Shown here: piece after piece, positions 33,341 through 42,453 of the stretch
Layout: every line of letters starts with the position of its first letter
How positions within the stretch are numbered: the first letter of the stretch is position 1
From: Pelagibacteraceae bacterium
GTDB taxonomy: Bacteria > Pseudomonadota > Alphaproteobacteria > Pelagibacterales > Pelagibacteraceae
Length of the DNA stretch: 64,000 nt
NCBI GenBank assembly: GCA_022763425.1
Contig: JALEGD010000001.1
Location: 1,147,323-1,211,322 of the forward strand
Direction of reading: 5' to 3'
Notes under the pieces: generated by a model
The model's database searches: none
What the model was told of the DNA's origin: nothing
What the model saw: only the letters and a program-made list of their open reading frames with translations
Position numbers and translations under genes: made by a program

Positions 33341-33765
33341 AACATTCAAGTTTGGTAAAGGTTTTATGCTATAGTGGCGTTATTCCATTTTACATACTTT
33401 CAATATTAAGTTTTTTTTATAAAAATTTTTTTATTTTTGATCTTTTTTCAATTTATTCATTAGTCATCTTATCTTTTTTATCTGGATCAACATGGTTGGA
33501 GCTTATTATTTACGAAAAAGAACCAAATATTAAATTATTAATTATAACGGTTGTTTTAACACCAATAATTTTAATTATTTTTGAGATATTTATTCAAGCT
33601 CAAATAAAGATTTTTATTTTTGGAATATGCTATTTTGGAATTTATTTAATTGATCAAAAATTTTTAAAAAATTTAGAATACATAAGAATTAGAAAAAATC
33701 TAACTATTCAAGTTATCTTGTGTCATATATTAGTGCTAATTAGCATTTACACCAACGGCTTCTGA
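33337..33765 (+). CDS. DUF3429 membrane protein
   Basis: The 142-residue protein has five hydrophobic segments and the SGSTWLELIIY motif at about residue 48, consistent with DUF3429. Function is unknown. Its start is coupled to the TSUP gene (ATGA) and its end overlaps pyrD on the other strand by 30 bases. Confidence 0.75.
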   Translation: MKHSSLVKVLCYSGVIPFYILSILSFFYKNFFIFDLFSIYSLVILSFLSGSTWLELIIYEKEPNIKLLIITVVLTPIILIIFEIFIQAQIKIFIFGICYFGIYLIDQKFLKNLEYIRIRKNLTIQVILCHILVLISIYTNGF

Positions 33766-34788
33766 AATATTATTAAAACCATCTTTATTTAAAAGTTCAA
33801 CTAACTCTTCATTAATATTTGAAGCAATATACGGACCTTTGAAGACCATCGAGGTATATAGTTGTATTAAATTTGCTCCACATTTAATTTTTTCGTATGC
33901 AGTCTCTCCATCGCTTACTCCGCCCACGCCGATAATTGGAACTTTTCCTTTTATATTTCTATAAAACTTCAAAATGATCTTGTTGGATAATGAATAGATT
34001 GGACTTCCTGATAATCCACCATCTTCTTTATTATTCTCACCTGATAAATTTTCCTTACCCTCAACTGAAGTATTTGATAAAATTAAACCGTCAATATTTT
34101 TATCTAAAAAAACTTTTGATAAATCATTAATTTCAGTTTCATCAATATTAGGAGATAATTTAAATATAATGGGTTTAATTTTCTCTCTACTTTTTCTAAA
34201 ACTAAATAGTACATCAATAAGATCTGTAATTTTTTCTTTATCATGCAAAGATCTTAAATTTGGTGTATTAGGCGAAGATATATTCACTGCAAAGTAATCT
34301 GCTAGGTCGTAAAACTTTTCTATGCATGTTAAATAATCGTCATTTTTAGTAGCATTTTCTTTATTTGGTCCAATATTAATTCCTATTATTCCATTGTTAC
34401 GATTGTTTTCAATTCTATTATGAATTTTTTCCATTCCATCGTTGGGAAAACCCAGTCGATTAATAATAGCTTTTTCTTCATTAAATCTAAACACTCTTGG
34501 TTTTGGATTCCCCTCTTGAGGCTTTGGTGTAATGGTCCCTACCTCCGCAAAACCAAATCCTAATTTGTAAATAGAATTATAAACTTCTGCGTTCTTATCA
34601 AAACCAGCAGCAAGACCTACTGGATTATCAAAATTAATTCCAAAAACTTTAGATTTTAAATTTTCATGACCTTTAAATCTAAACAAATCAAATGGGATAA
34701 AATTTGTCTTTAAAAATTTGATTGCTAGTTGATGGGCAACTTCAGGATCAGTTTGTTTTAGAAATGAACTAAAAATATCATAAAACAT
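33736..34788 (-). CDS. pyrD: dihydroorotate dehydrogenase (quinone), class 2
   Basis: This 350-residue membrane-associated flavoenzyme oxidises dihydroorotate to orotate and passes electrons to ubiquinone. NPVGLAAGFDKNAE (about 56-69), NISSPNTPNLR and IGVGGVSDGETA are the FMN and substrate motifs. The N-terminal helix pair for quinone access marks class 2. It follows lysK with one base between. Confidence 0.95.
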   Translation of the reverse strand: MFYDIFSSFLKQTDPEVAHQLAIKFLKTNFIPFDLFRFKGHENLKSKVFGINFDNPVGLAAGFDKNAEVYNSIYKLGFGFAEVGTITPKPQEGNPKPRVFRFNEEKAIINRLGFPNDGMEKIHNRIENNRNNGIIGINIGPNKENATKNDDYLTCIEKFYDLADYFAVNISSPNTPNLRSLHDKEKITDLIDVLFSFRKSREKIKPIIFKLSPNIDETEINDLSKVFLDKNIDGLILSNTSVEGKENLSGENNKEDGGLSGSPIYSLSNKIILKFYRNIKGKVPIIGVGGVSDGETAYEKIKCGANLIQLYTSMVFKGPYIASNINEELVELLNKDGFNNISEAVGVNAN

Positions 34789-34789
34789 T

Positions 34790-36349
34790 CTATCTTTTTA
34801 AACTGTCCTCTAATAATTTGATAGTTTCTTGACGTCCAAAAAAGCTTATAAATGAACCCATTCTTGGGCCTTGTTCATCACCAAATACAATTTCATAAAT
34901 TGCCTTAAACCAATCTCTAAGCTTTTCTTTGGGATAATAATTTTTTCCAACTGTAAATACTTCAGTTTGAATTTCTGCCGGGTCTTTTCCGTCTGGCATT
35001 CTTTTCAATACTTCAATTAAATCTAATAATGCTTTTTTTTCATTTTCATCAGCAGATCGATATTTTTTTGACGGTTTTACGATATCATTAAAATATTGAA
35101 TAGCATTTTGAATTAATTTTTGAAGTATAGGGTGATTTTCTTTCACAATATTTGAATTATAATTTTTTATAAATTTCCACAACACATCTTCACTTTCTGC
35201 ATTACTTGCGCTAACTAGGTTCAATAGAACTCCAAATGTAATCACATTTTTTTCTTTAGGAGGGTTTCCGTTATGAACATGCCATACTGGATTTCCTAAT
35301 TGCTCTTTAATTTCTTGACCTTCAAACTTTTCTAAGAAAGTTAAATATTCATCTACTGCTTTTGGAATGACTTGTGGGTAAAGCTTTTTAGCTCGTTGAG
35401 GATTTTGATACATATATAATGCAAGACTTTCTTGAGTTGCATACTTTAACCATTCTTCAATCGTGATACCGTTACCTTTGGACTTTGAAATTTTTTCTCC
35501 TTTTTCGTCTAGAAATAACTCGTAAGCAAAACCATTTGGTGGCGAAGTTCCTAGGGTTTTGCAAATTTGACCTGAAAGTTCAGCGCTAGGAATTAAATCT
35601 TTTCCATACATTTCAAAATCAACTTTAAGCGCCGACCATCTCATTGCCCAGTCAACTTTCCATTGTAACTTACAGCATCCATCTGTAACTTTAGTTTTTA
35701 ATTTTTTACCATTATTATCAAAAACAACTTCATTTTGTTTTTCATCAATTTCAATAATTGGAATTTCCAAAACTTTTCCAGTTTCAGGGCAAATTGGCAA
35801 AAATGGACTATAAGTTTTTTTTCTCTCACTGCCTAAAGTTGGAAGTATAATATTCATTATCTTTTCATAATTATTTAAAACATTAATTAGCTCATTATTA
35901 AAAACTCCACTTTTGTACATTTCGGTTGAGCTTTTAAAGTCATAAGAAAAGTTAAATTTATCTAAAAAAGTCTTTAACATGGCGTTGTTATGTTCGCCAA
36001 AACTTGGAAATTTTCCAAAAGGATCTGGAACTGCAGTTAAGGGTTTGTTTAAATTCTTTTCTAATAAATCACTATTAGGAATATTGTCAGGCACTTTTCT
36101 AAGTCCATCCATATCATCTGAAAATGTAAATAATTTTACTGGAATATCAGAAATTTTTTTAAATGCCTGAATGACCATGGTTGTTCGACATACTTCTCCA
36201 AAAGTTCCAATATGAGGTAATCCGCTTGGACCATACCCGGTTTGGAATAAGACATGACCTTTTTTTTCTAATGCTTTTCCTTTTCTTTTAAGAATTGCTC
36301 TTGCTTCAACAAACGGCCATGCATTGGAGTTTAAATATTCTGAACTCAT
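34790..36349 (-). CDS. lysS: lysyl-tRNA synthetase, class I
   Basis: This 519-residue enzyme has the class I signatures HIGT at residues 46-49 and KISKS at 286-290. It is therefore the archaeal-type LysRS found in most Alphaproteobacteria, not the class II enzyme of E. coli. It charges tRNA-Lys. CPETGK and CCKLQWK segments in the middle look like a zinc-binding insertion. It forms a pair with pyrD. Confidence 0.95.
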   Translation of the reverse strand: MSSEYLNSNAWPFVEARAILKRKGKALEKKGHVLFQTGYGPSGLPHIGTFGEVCRTTMVIQAFKKISDIPVKLFTFSDDMDGLRKVPDNIPNSDLLEKNLNKPLTAVPDPFGKFPSFGEHNNAMLKTFLDKFNFSYDFKSSTEMYKSGVFNNELINVLNNYEKIMNIILPTLGSERKKTYSPFLPICPETGKVLEIPIIEIDEKQNEVVFDNNGKKLKTKVTDGCCKLQWKVDWAMRWSALKVDFEMYGKDLIPSAELSGQICKTLGTSPPNGFAYELFLDEKGEKISKSKGNGITIEEWLKYATQESLALYMYQNPQRAKKLYPQVIPKAVDEYLTFLEKFEGQEIKEQLGNPVWHVHNGNPPKEKNVITFGVLLNLVSASNAESEDVLWKFIKNYNSNIVKENHPILQKLIQNAIQYFNDIVKPSKKYRSADENEKKALLDLIEVLKRMPDGKDPAEIQTEVFTVGKNYYPKEKLRDWFKAIYEIVFGDEQGPRMGSFISFFGRQETIKLLEDSLKR

Positions 36350-36452
36350 AAGTATTTTGTTTATAGGCTAAAATTAGCTTTTTTCAAATTACAAACATTT
36401 CAAAAGTTGTCTAAAAAAAATATTAATATAATTTCATTTTAACTGCTTCGAA

Positions 36453-37898
36453 ATGAATTCTGGATTAAAAACTACTTTCCTAATTATCGGATATCTAATT
36501 ATAATCTTATCTGGTTTCATGATTATTCCTCACATTGTTGAAATGACAATTGGTGATAAATCGCAACACTTTCTAGTAACTGGAATTTTGTCAGCATTTA
36601 TTGGAACGCTATTAGTATTAATAAGCCAAACCAAAGATAGGTCTTTGAATGTCCAACAAGCTTTTTTAATGACAAATCTTGCCTGGTTATCTATTTGTTT
36701 TTTTGGGGCTATACCTCTATATTTTTCATCACTTGATTTAACTTTTACAGATGCATTTTTTGAGAGTGTATCTGGTATCACTACGACAGGATCTACAATA
36801 CTGCCAGATATTGAAAGAGCTTCAAAGGGAATTTTGGTTTGGAGATCGTTACTTCAATGGCTTGGAGGGATTGGTATTATCGTTATGGCAATTACTATTT
36901 TGCCTTTGTTAAATATCGGTGGAATGCAGTTATTTAGATCTGAAGGTATGGAGGTTGAAAAAGTTGTTCCAAAGGTTACTGAAATTGCCTTATCAATCAC
37001 AAAAATTTATATTTTTATTACCATCTTATGTTCTTTGGCTTACTGGCTTGCCGGCATGAATGTTTTTGATGCAATAAATCATGCTCTTACGACAGTATCA
37101 ACTGGTGGTTACTCTACTCACAGTCAATCTATCGGTTACTTTAATAGTTCACTAATAGAAGTGGTTGCTATCATATTTATTATTACGGGGAGTATACCTT
37201 TTTTAGCTTACATAAAATTTACAAGGGGAGATTTGTTTGTATTTTTTAAAGATAAACAAATAATAGGTTTTTTTTTAATTTTAGCCGTATCAATTTTAAT
37301 CATTACAATTCACTCATACATAAATAGAAGTGATGCTTTAATTTTAGCACTAAGAGATGCAGCTTTTAATGTAACATCTATTATAACAGGAACTGGGTAT
37401 ACAACTAAAGATTTTAGCGCATGGGGAAACTTTTCTGTTTTTTTCTTTTTAGTTTTAATGTTTGTAGGTGGTTGCTCTGCTTCAACAACTTGCGGAATAA
37501 AAGTTTTTAGATTTCAAATTATTTTATCTTTTATTGATCAGCAGGTGAAAAAAATATTTTACCCAAATGGAGTATTCCCAATAAAATATAACAACCAAAA
37601 TATTAATGATCAATTTCTAACTTCGGTTCTAGCTTTTGTTTGTCTCTACATATTTATATTCTTTATTTTAACACTTTTACTATCGCTTACTGGATTAGAT
37701 TTAATTACTTCTGTTTCAGCGGCTGCAACCTCAATTTCAAACGTAGGTCCAGGACTTGGTCATGTTATTGGACCAGATGGAAATTTTTTTATATTATCTG
37801 ATAGTGCAAAGTGGCTTTTAAGTTTAGGAATGCTGCTTGGTAGACTAGAGTTACTTACTGTTTTAGTTTTATTTTTACCTGCTTTTTGGAGAAATTAA
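36453..37898 (+). CDS. trkH: potassium uptake protein TrkH
   Basis: The 481-residue protein has about ten membrane helices and four pore-loop motifs of the Trk/Ktr type: SGITTTGST, STGGYSTHS, TGTGYTT and SNVGPGLG. It is the K+-translocating subunit and normally works with a cytoplasmic TrkA, which is not in the window. It overlaps argF by four bases at convergent ends. Confidence 0.93.
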   Translation: MNSGLKTTFLIIGYLIIILSGFMIIPHIVEMTIGDKSQHFLVTGILSAFIGTLLVLISQTKDRSLNVQQAFLMTNLAWLSICFFGAIPLYFSSLDLTFTDAFFESVSGITTTGSTILPDIERASKGILVWRSLLQWLGGIGIIVMAITILPLLNIGGMQLFRSEGMEVEKVVPKVTEIALSITKIYIFITILCSLAYWLAGMNVFDAINHALTTVSTGGYSTHSQSIGYFNSSLIEVVAIIFIITGSIPFLAYIKFTRGDLFVFFKDKQIIGFFLILAVSILIITIHSYINRSDALILALRDAAFNVTSIITGTGYTTKDFSAWGNFSVFFFLVLMFVGGCSASTTCGIKVFRFQIILSFIDQQVKKIFYPNGVFPIKYNNQNINDQFLTSVLAFVCLYIFIFFILTLLLSLTGLDLITSVSAAATSISNVGPGLGHVIGPDGNFFILSDSAKWLLSLGMLLGRLELLTVLVLFLPAFWRN

Positions 37899-38821
37899 TC
37901 TGATAGGCACCAATCAATAATCGCCTTTTGACCGTGCAATCTATTTTCTGCTTGCTGCCATACTAAAGATTGTTTCCCATCAATAACAGAAGAGGTAACC
38001 TCTTCTTCTCTTGCTGCTGGTAATACATGCAAATAAATTGAATCTGGTTTTGCAAGACTCATTAATTCATCATTAACTTGGAATTGTTTCAAATCGCTCT
38101 TTTTCTTTTTAATATCACCTTGATCACCCATCGAAACCCACTTATCAGACATAATGCAATCAGCTCCAGCTACACCTTTTTTTGCATCATGAAAAAGGTT
38201 AATTTTTCCACCTTGCTTTTCCGCCCAATCTAAAACTTTTTTTGATGGTAAGTAGTTTTTTGGAACACAAATATTAAGTTCAAAATCGAATTGAACTGCC
38301 GCTTCTATTGCAGAATTCGTAACGTTATTTCCATCTCCAACCCAGGCAACTTTGGCACCTTTAATTGAACCTTTTTGTTCTTCAAATGTCATGACATCAC
38401 TTAAAAGCTGACATGGATGACTTGAATTTGTTAACCCATTAATTAGAGGAACTGTTAAAAGTTTTGACAAATCAATTAATGTCTGATGCTCAAAAGTTCT
38501 AAACATTACAATATCAGAAAAGCCTGAAATCACTTTTGCAGTATCTTGTACACTTTCTTCACCTTTTCCAAGATGCATATCATTAGCGTTCATAACAATT
38601 GTCTCGCCACCTAACTGTCTCATTGCAAGATCAAAGGAAAGTCTTGTTCTAGTTGAAGGTTTTTCAAAAACCATTAGCAATAATTTATCTTTACCATTCG
38701 ATGATTCTGATACGACCACTTTGCCTTCTTTGCTTTGTTTTGCTTTTCTTCTTTTTGCTTCAGAAAGAATATAATGCAAATCTGATTTTGGAATTAAAGA
38801 TAAATCTAAAAAATGTTTCAT
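37895..38821 (-). CDS. argF: ornithine carbamoyltransferase
   Basis: This 308-residue enzyme makes citrulline from ornithine and carbamoyl phosphate. The carbamoyl phosphate sites STRTR (56-60) and SHPCQ are intact. The ornithine-binding motif, normally HCLPA, reads HVLPA, so the usual cysteine is valine; I confirmed this in the DNA. The arginine role is supported by argD upstream with a four-base overlap. Confidence 0.92.
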   Translation of the reverse strand: MKHFLDLSLIPKSDLHYILSEAKRRKAKQSKEGKVVVSESSNGKDKLLLMVFEKPSTRTRLSFDLAMRQLGGETIVMNANDMHLGKGEESVQDTAKVISGFSDIVMFRTFEHQTLIDLSKLLTVPLINGLTNSSHPCQLLSDVMTFEEQKGSIKGAKVAWVGDGNNVTNSAIEAAVQFDFELNICVPKNYLPSKKVLDWAEKQGGKINLFHDAKKGVAGADCIMSDKWVSMGDQGDIKKKKSDLKQFQVNDELMSLAKPDSIYLHVLPAAREEEVTSSVIDGKQSLVWQQAENRLHGQKAIIDWCLSD

Positions 38822-39984
38822 TTTAATTTTTCACACACTTTCTCAATAATTGAAATAGCTTCATCAATTTCTTTCTCTTTAACGATTAAAGGAGGTAATA
38901 ATCTCACTACATTTTCAGATGCTTTTACAGCCAACATTTTATGCTCAAATAGCTCATTTAAAAATTTAGCATTATCTGATTTAAGTTTTATACCTCTTAA
39001 TAATCCTTTACCTCTTACTTCCTCAATAACGCTTGGGTATTTTTCTTTTAATTTTATAAGCTGAGCTTGAAAATATTCTCCAATTTTAACAACATTTTCT
39101 AAAAACCCTTTTTCTAAAATAATATCTAAAACTGCATTCCCCACACTCATTGCCAATGGGTTACCACCAAATGTAGAACCATGATTTCCAGGCTTCATTC
39201 CACTTCCTGCTTTTTTATTAACTAGACAAGCGCCCACTGGAAAACCCCCGCCAATTCCTTTGGCAATTGGAACTATATCAGGCTCAATTCCTGCCCAATC
39301 AAAAGCAAAAAATTTTCCTGATCTTCCAATACCACATTGAACCTCATCTAAAATTAATAAAAGATCATGTTCATCGCACAATTTTCTTAGACCTTGTAAA
39401 CATTGATCTGGAATAATTTTGATTCCACCTTCTCCCAGAATAGTCTCAACCATAATAGCTGCTGTATTTTTATTAATTGTTTTTTTTAAAGCTTCATGAT
39501 CTCCAAAATCGACTTGGTCAAAACCTTCAACTTTTGGTTCAAAACCTTTGATATGATCAGGATTATTTGCAGCAAATAAAGAAGCTAACGTTCTTCCATG
39601 AAAGGCTCCTTTAAAAGTTATAATTCTATTTTTTTCAGGATGACCTTTTTCAAAAAAATATTTTCTAGCAATTTTGATACTTGCTTCAGTTGCTTCAGCT
39701 CCTGAATTCATAAATATAACGTAATCTGCAAAAGTATTTTCAACTAATCTTTGAGCAAGTCTTTCTTGTTCTGGAATTTCAAAAGCATTTGAAACATGCC
39801 ATAATTTTGCAGCTTGTTCTTGTACAGTTTTAACAAGGTGATCATGGCAATGACCCAATGCATTTACAGCAATACCAGATACAAAATCTAGGTATTTGTC
39901 ATTAGACGTTGAAAACAAATAGCATCCTTTTCCGTGAGAAAAAGATATCGGTCTTCTTGCATATGTTCCAAGAATTGCACTCAT
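38818..39984 (-). CDS. argD: acetylornithine aminotransferase
   Basis: This 388-residue PLP enzyme of class III aminotransferases has ILDEVQCGIGRSG and IAKGIGGGFPVGA, with Lys242 as the PLP lysine. It converts N-acetylglutamate semialdehyde to N-acetylornithine and may also serve lysine synthesis. It is the first arginine gene of the argD-argF pair and follows an ABC permease gene by five bases. Confidence 0.94.
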   Translation of the reverse strand: MSAILGTYARRPISFSHGKGCYLFSTSNDKYLDFVSGIAVNALGHCHDHLVKTVQEQAAKLWHVSNAFEIPEQERLAQRLVENTFADYVIFMNSGAEATEASIKIARKYFFEKGHPEKNRIITFKGAFHGRTLASLFAANNPDHIKGFEPKVEGFDQVDFGDHEALKKTINKNTAAIMVETILGEGGIKIIPDQCLQGLRKLCDEHDLLLILDEVQCGIGRSGKFFAFDWAGIEPDIVPIAKGIGGGFPVGACLVNKKAGSGMKPGNHGSTFGGNPLAMSVGNAVLDIILEKGFLENVVKIGEYFQAQLIKLKEKYPSVIEEVRGKGLLRGIKLKSDNAKFLNELFEHKMLAVKASENVVRLLPPLIVKEKEIDEAISIIEKVCEKLK

Positions 39985-39989
39985 AATTA

Positions 39990-40802
39990 TTAAGCTTTAA
40001 TTTTATAACCCTTTTTAAAAAGAAGATAACATAAACCAATTAAAATCATGTTACAAACAAACAAAATTAGCATTCCAAAATAAACATTAGAATCTGATTG
40101 GCCTAAAAATCCGTATCTGAAACCATCAATAATATAAAAAAATGGATTAAATTGACTAATCGTATGAATGGGACCTTCTAATCTACTTATTGAAAAAAAC
40201 GTTCCAGATAAAAATGATAATGGGACAACAATAAAATTTGTAACAGCTGCCATGTTATCAAATTTCTCAGCCCAAAGACCTGCAATAAAACCAAGCGCTG
40301 CCAGTAAGCAAGAACCTAGAATACCAAAAACTATCACATAAAAAATATGTGCAAATGGAATTTTAATAAAAAATAATGATACTAATATTGAGAAAAAACC
40401 AACAACCAAGCCTCTAGTTACACCACCTAAAATTAAAGAAAATGTAACCTCGCCAGCTGACAATGGAGGGAATAAAATATCGACGATATTTCCCTGAACC
40501 TTAGAAATCATTAAAGATGAAGATGTGTTTGCAAAAGCATTTTGCATAATTTGCATTGCAATTAATCCTGGGACTAAAAATACAGTAAACTTATGTCCAA
40601 GCACATCAGTTCTTTCAGAACCTATGGCCAAACTGAATACGGTTAAAAATAATAATAAAGTAACAATAGGCGAAACAATAGTTTGGACCCAAACTTTAAA
40701 AAATCTTTGAACTTCTTTTAAATATAAAGTGTAAAAACCAACCCAGTTCACATAACCAAATCTTCTTACACCGATCTTATATTTGTATTGAATAACGCTC
40801 AT
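39990..40802 (-). CDS. ABC-2 type transporter permease
   Basis: The 270-residue membrane protein has six helices and the ABC-2 motif set (FLVPGLIAMQIMQNAFANTSSS; PLSFLSGTFFSI). It matches the YadH/NodJ type. No ATP-binding partner is adjacent, so it must pair with one encoded elsewhere. The substrate is unknown; drugs, polysaccharides and lipids are typical of the family. It is probably co-transcribed with argD-argF, as in other Alphaproteobacteria. Confidence 0.85.
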   Translation of the reverse strand: MSVIQYKYKIGVRRFGYVNWVGFYTLYLKEVQRFFKVWVQTIVSPIVTLLLFLTVFSLAIGSERTDVLGHKFTVFLVPGLIAMQIMQNAFANTSSSLMISKVQGNIVDILFPPLSAGEVTFSLILGGVTRGLVVGFFSILVSLFFIKIPFAHIFYVIVFGILGSCLLAALGFIAGLWAEKFDNMAAVTNFIVVPLSFLSGTFFSISRLEGPIHTISQFNPFFYIIDGFRYGFLGQSDSNVYFGMLILFVCNMILIGLCYLLFKKGYKIKA

Positions 40803-40955
40803 AACTTCTCATTATCAGTTAATTTATAAAAAGGCTTAAAAAATGTGGATATATAAGGTTTTTTCAAAAAAAGGCCATTTTTACTACATTTTTTCATCAA
40901 CATCTTGTGTTCAATTAATTTGAGTATGCAAGATATGGTTAATATAACACCTGAC

Positions 40956-41465
40956 ATGGCTTGGACAGACGAAAAAACAGAACAACTTAAAAAACTTTGG
41001 GCAGAAGGTCATACAGCTAGTCAAATTGCAAGAATGCTAGGTGATGATATTTCAAGAAACGCGGTGATTGGAAAAGCCCACCGTTTAAATCTTGCAGGTA
41101 GAACTCAATCAAGAATGATTTCATCTCCAAGAATTAATAACGCACAGTTTCAACAAAAAAAAGGTCCAGTTCAAAGAAGAGCGAGAAGACCTAGGGGTCT
41201 AAGAGCCATAGTGATTGAAAAAGATTTTGAACCTGAAAATCCAGTGAGTTTAGAAAACTTAACTGACAAGACTTGTAGATGGCCAATTGGTCACCCTGAT
41301 GAAAAAGATTTTTATTTCTGCGGAAGAACTCCTATGGATGAAAGAATTTACTGCAAACTTCACGTTCTTCACGCATATCAACCTCGTGGTCAAAGAGGTG
41401 AAGATACTCAAAAAACAGCAGAAGAAATTCCAAGCTTCATACAGAAAAAAGTAAAAAGCGCTTAA
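40956..41465 (+). CDS. gcrA: cell-cycle regulator GcrA
   Basis: From 40956 the product begins MAWTDEKTEQLKKLWAEGHTASQIA, which matches the GcrA N terminus; in-frame starts at 40926 (ATG) and 40905 (TTG) are possible. The helix-turn-helix spans roughly residues 5-45. The C-terminal half has the CRWPIG...FCG motif region that contacts sigma70. GcrA activates promoters with methylated GANTC sites, written by CcrM, which is not in the window. GANTC clusters in the mobile element on the right make this relevant. Confidence 0.93.
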   Translation: MAWTDEKTEQLKKLWAEGHTASQIARMLGDDISRNAVIGKAHRLNLAGRTQSRMISSPRINNAQFQQKKGPVQRRARRPRGLRAIVIEKDFEPENPVSLENLTDKTCRWPIGHPDEKDFYFCGRTPMDERIYCKLHVLHAYQPRGQRGEDTQKTAEEIPSFIQKKVKSA

Positions 41466-41491
41466 ATAAAGGCTTATTTGGGTTCGTTTGT

Positions 41492-41510
41492 CCATTTAAC
41501 CTTTAAATGG
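41492..41510. terminator. inverted repeat between convergent gcrA and SET genes
   Basis: CCATTTAA and TTAAATGG form an 8-bp stem with a three-base loop in the 59-base gap between two convergent genes. The flanks are T-rich but lack a clean U-run, so a bidirectional terminator is likely rather than certain. Confidence 0.45.
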
Positions 41511-41524
41511 GTTTGTTTCCCAAC

Positions 41525-42001
41525 TTATTTCTTCAATCGGCCCTGTTTGGTTTTTGCAAATTTACGATTAATTCTCCATCGCTGGTCATCTCTTACAATA
41601 TAACCACAACAATTTTTTGATCCGCATTTGCAAGGAAATTGTCTAAAATCTTTATCGTATCCAAAACCATAATCGTAAGAAAGCTCATCTCCCTTTTTAA
41701 TATCTTGGGTGGCTATAATCCAAATTTTTCCTTTAATAATATCAACTTCACAATTTGGATCACACGTATGATTAATATATTTTGCAGTGTTAGACTTAGT
41801 GTCACCATCAAGAACGGTTTTTTTATTTAGTGTAAATAAATAGATCGCTTTAGAATTATCAAACCGATCATCTTCCTCAACTTGTTTATGGGTATATTTT
41901 TTACCCTTATATTCAATAACCTTTTCACCCTTCTTAAAATCCTGCCCCGCAAAAAGGCCCCAGTTATTAATTCCTGATTTTTTTCTTATAAATTTTGGCA
42001 T
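41525..42001 (-). CDS. SET-domain protein methyltransferase
   Basis: This 158-residue protein is essentially one SET domain. It starts with GLFAGQDFKKGEKVIEYKG and has the SAM/catalytic motifs YINHTCDPNC (about 92-101) and ELSYDYGF. A post-SET zinc-binding tail, CKCGSKNCCGYI, follows. This layout resembles eukaryotic lysine methyltransferases. It is found in some bacteria, where targets are mostly unknown. Convergent to gcrA and divergent from arsC; the candidate Pho box of arsC begins at its start codon. Confidence 0.9.
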   Translation of the reverse strand: MPKFIRKKSGINNWGLFAGQDFKKGEKVIEYKGKKYTHKQVEEDDRFDNSKAIYLFTLNKKTVLDGDTKSNTAKYINHTCDPNCEVDIIKGKIWIIATQDIKKGDELSYDYGFGYDKDFRQFPCKCGSKNCCGYIVRDDQRWRINRKFAKTKQGRLKK

Positions 42002-42021
42002 TTAACAAATCTGTAACAAAT
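42000..42021 (+). promoter_or_regulatory. Pho-box-like site upstream of arsC
   Basis: Two 11-base units, ATTTAACAAAT and CTGTAACAAAT, lie end to end in the pattern of PhoB half-sites. CATAAT at 42023-42028 could be the -10. The same TGTAACA core is in the pstS Pho box at 50186-50218. A PhoB role is inferred; the short distance to the ATG implies a very short or leaderless transcript. Confidence 0.5.
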
Positions 42022-42039
42022 CCATAATAGTTTGGAGCT

Positions 42040-42453
42040 ATGAAAAAAGTATTATTTCTTTGTACAGGGAACTCTGCAAGATCTATTATATCAGAATGTC
42101 TATTAAATCAATTGGGTGAAAATAGATATCAAGCATTTAGCGCTGGATCAAAACCAACGGGTAAGGTTAATCCCTATTCAATAAAAGTTTTAGAAAAAAA
42201 TAATATAAAATATGAAAAGGTTTCAAGTAAAAGCTGGGATGATTTTTCAAATACAAAGTTTGATACTATTGTTACAGTTTGTAACAATGCAGCAAATGAA
42301 ACATGCCCTGTTTATCCTGGATCGCCAAATAAATTACATTGGGATCTGGAGGATCCTGCTGCTTTTAATGGAAATGATGAAGAGAAATTAAATGAATTTC
42401 AGAGAATATTTGATCAAATTCATGAACGTATTAAAAAAGAATTCATAGATTAA
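42040..42453 (+). CDS. arsC: arsenate reductase, thioredoxin-coupled LMW-phosphatase type
   Basis: This 137-residue protein has the P-loop FLCTGNSARS with nucleophile Cys8. The redox pair Cys81/Cys89 in VCNNAANETCPVYPG has spacing like that of the rhizobial enzyme. It reduces arsenate to arsenite with thioredoxin. It overlaps the aquaporin gene by one base (TAATG); in Sinorhizobium an aquaporin takes the place of a pump for arsenite exit. Linkage to pst genes makes sense because arsenate enters through phosphate uptake. Confidence 0.9.
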   Translation: MKKVLFLCTGNSARSIISECLLNQLGENRYQAFSAGSKPTGKVNPYSIKVLEKNNIKYEKVSSKSWDDFSNTKFDTIVTVCNNAANETCPVYPGSPNKLHWDLEDPAAFNGNDEEKLNEFQRIFDQIHERIKKEFID

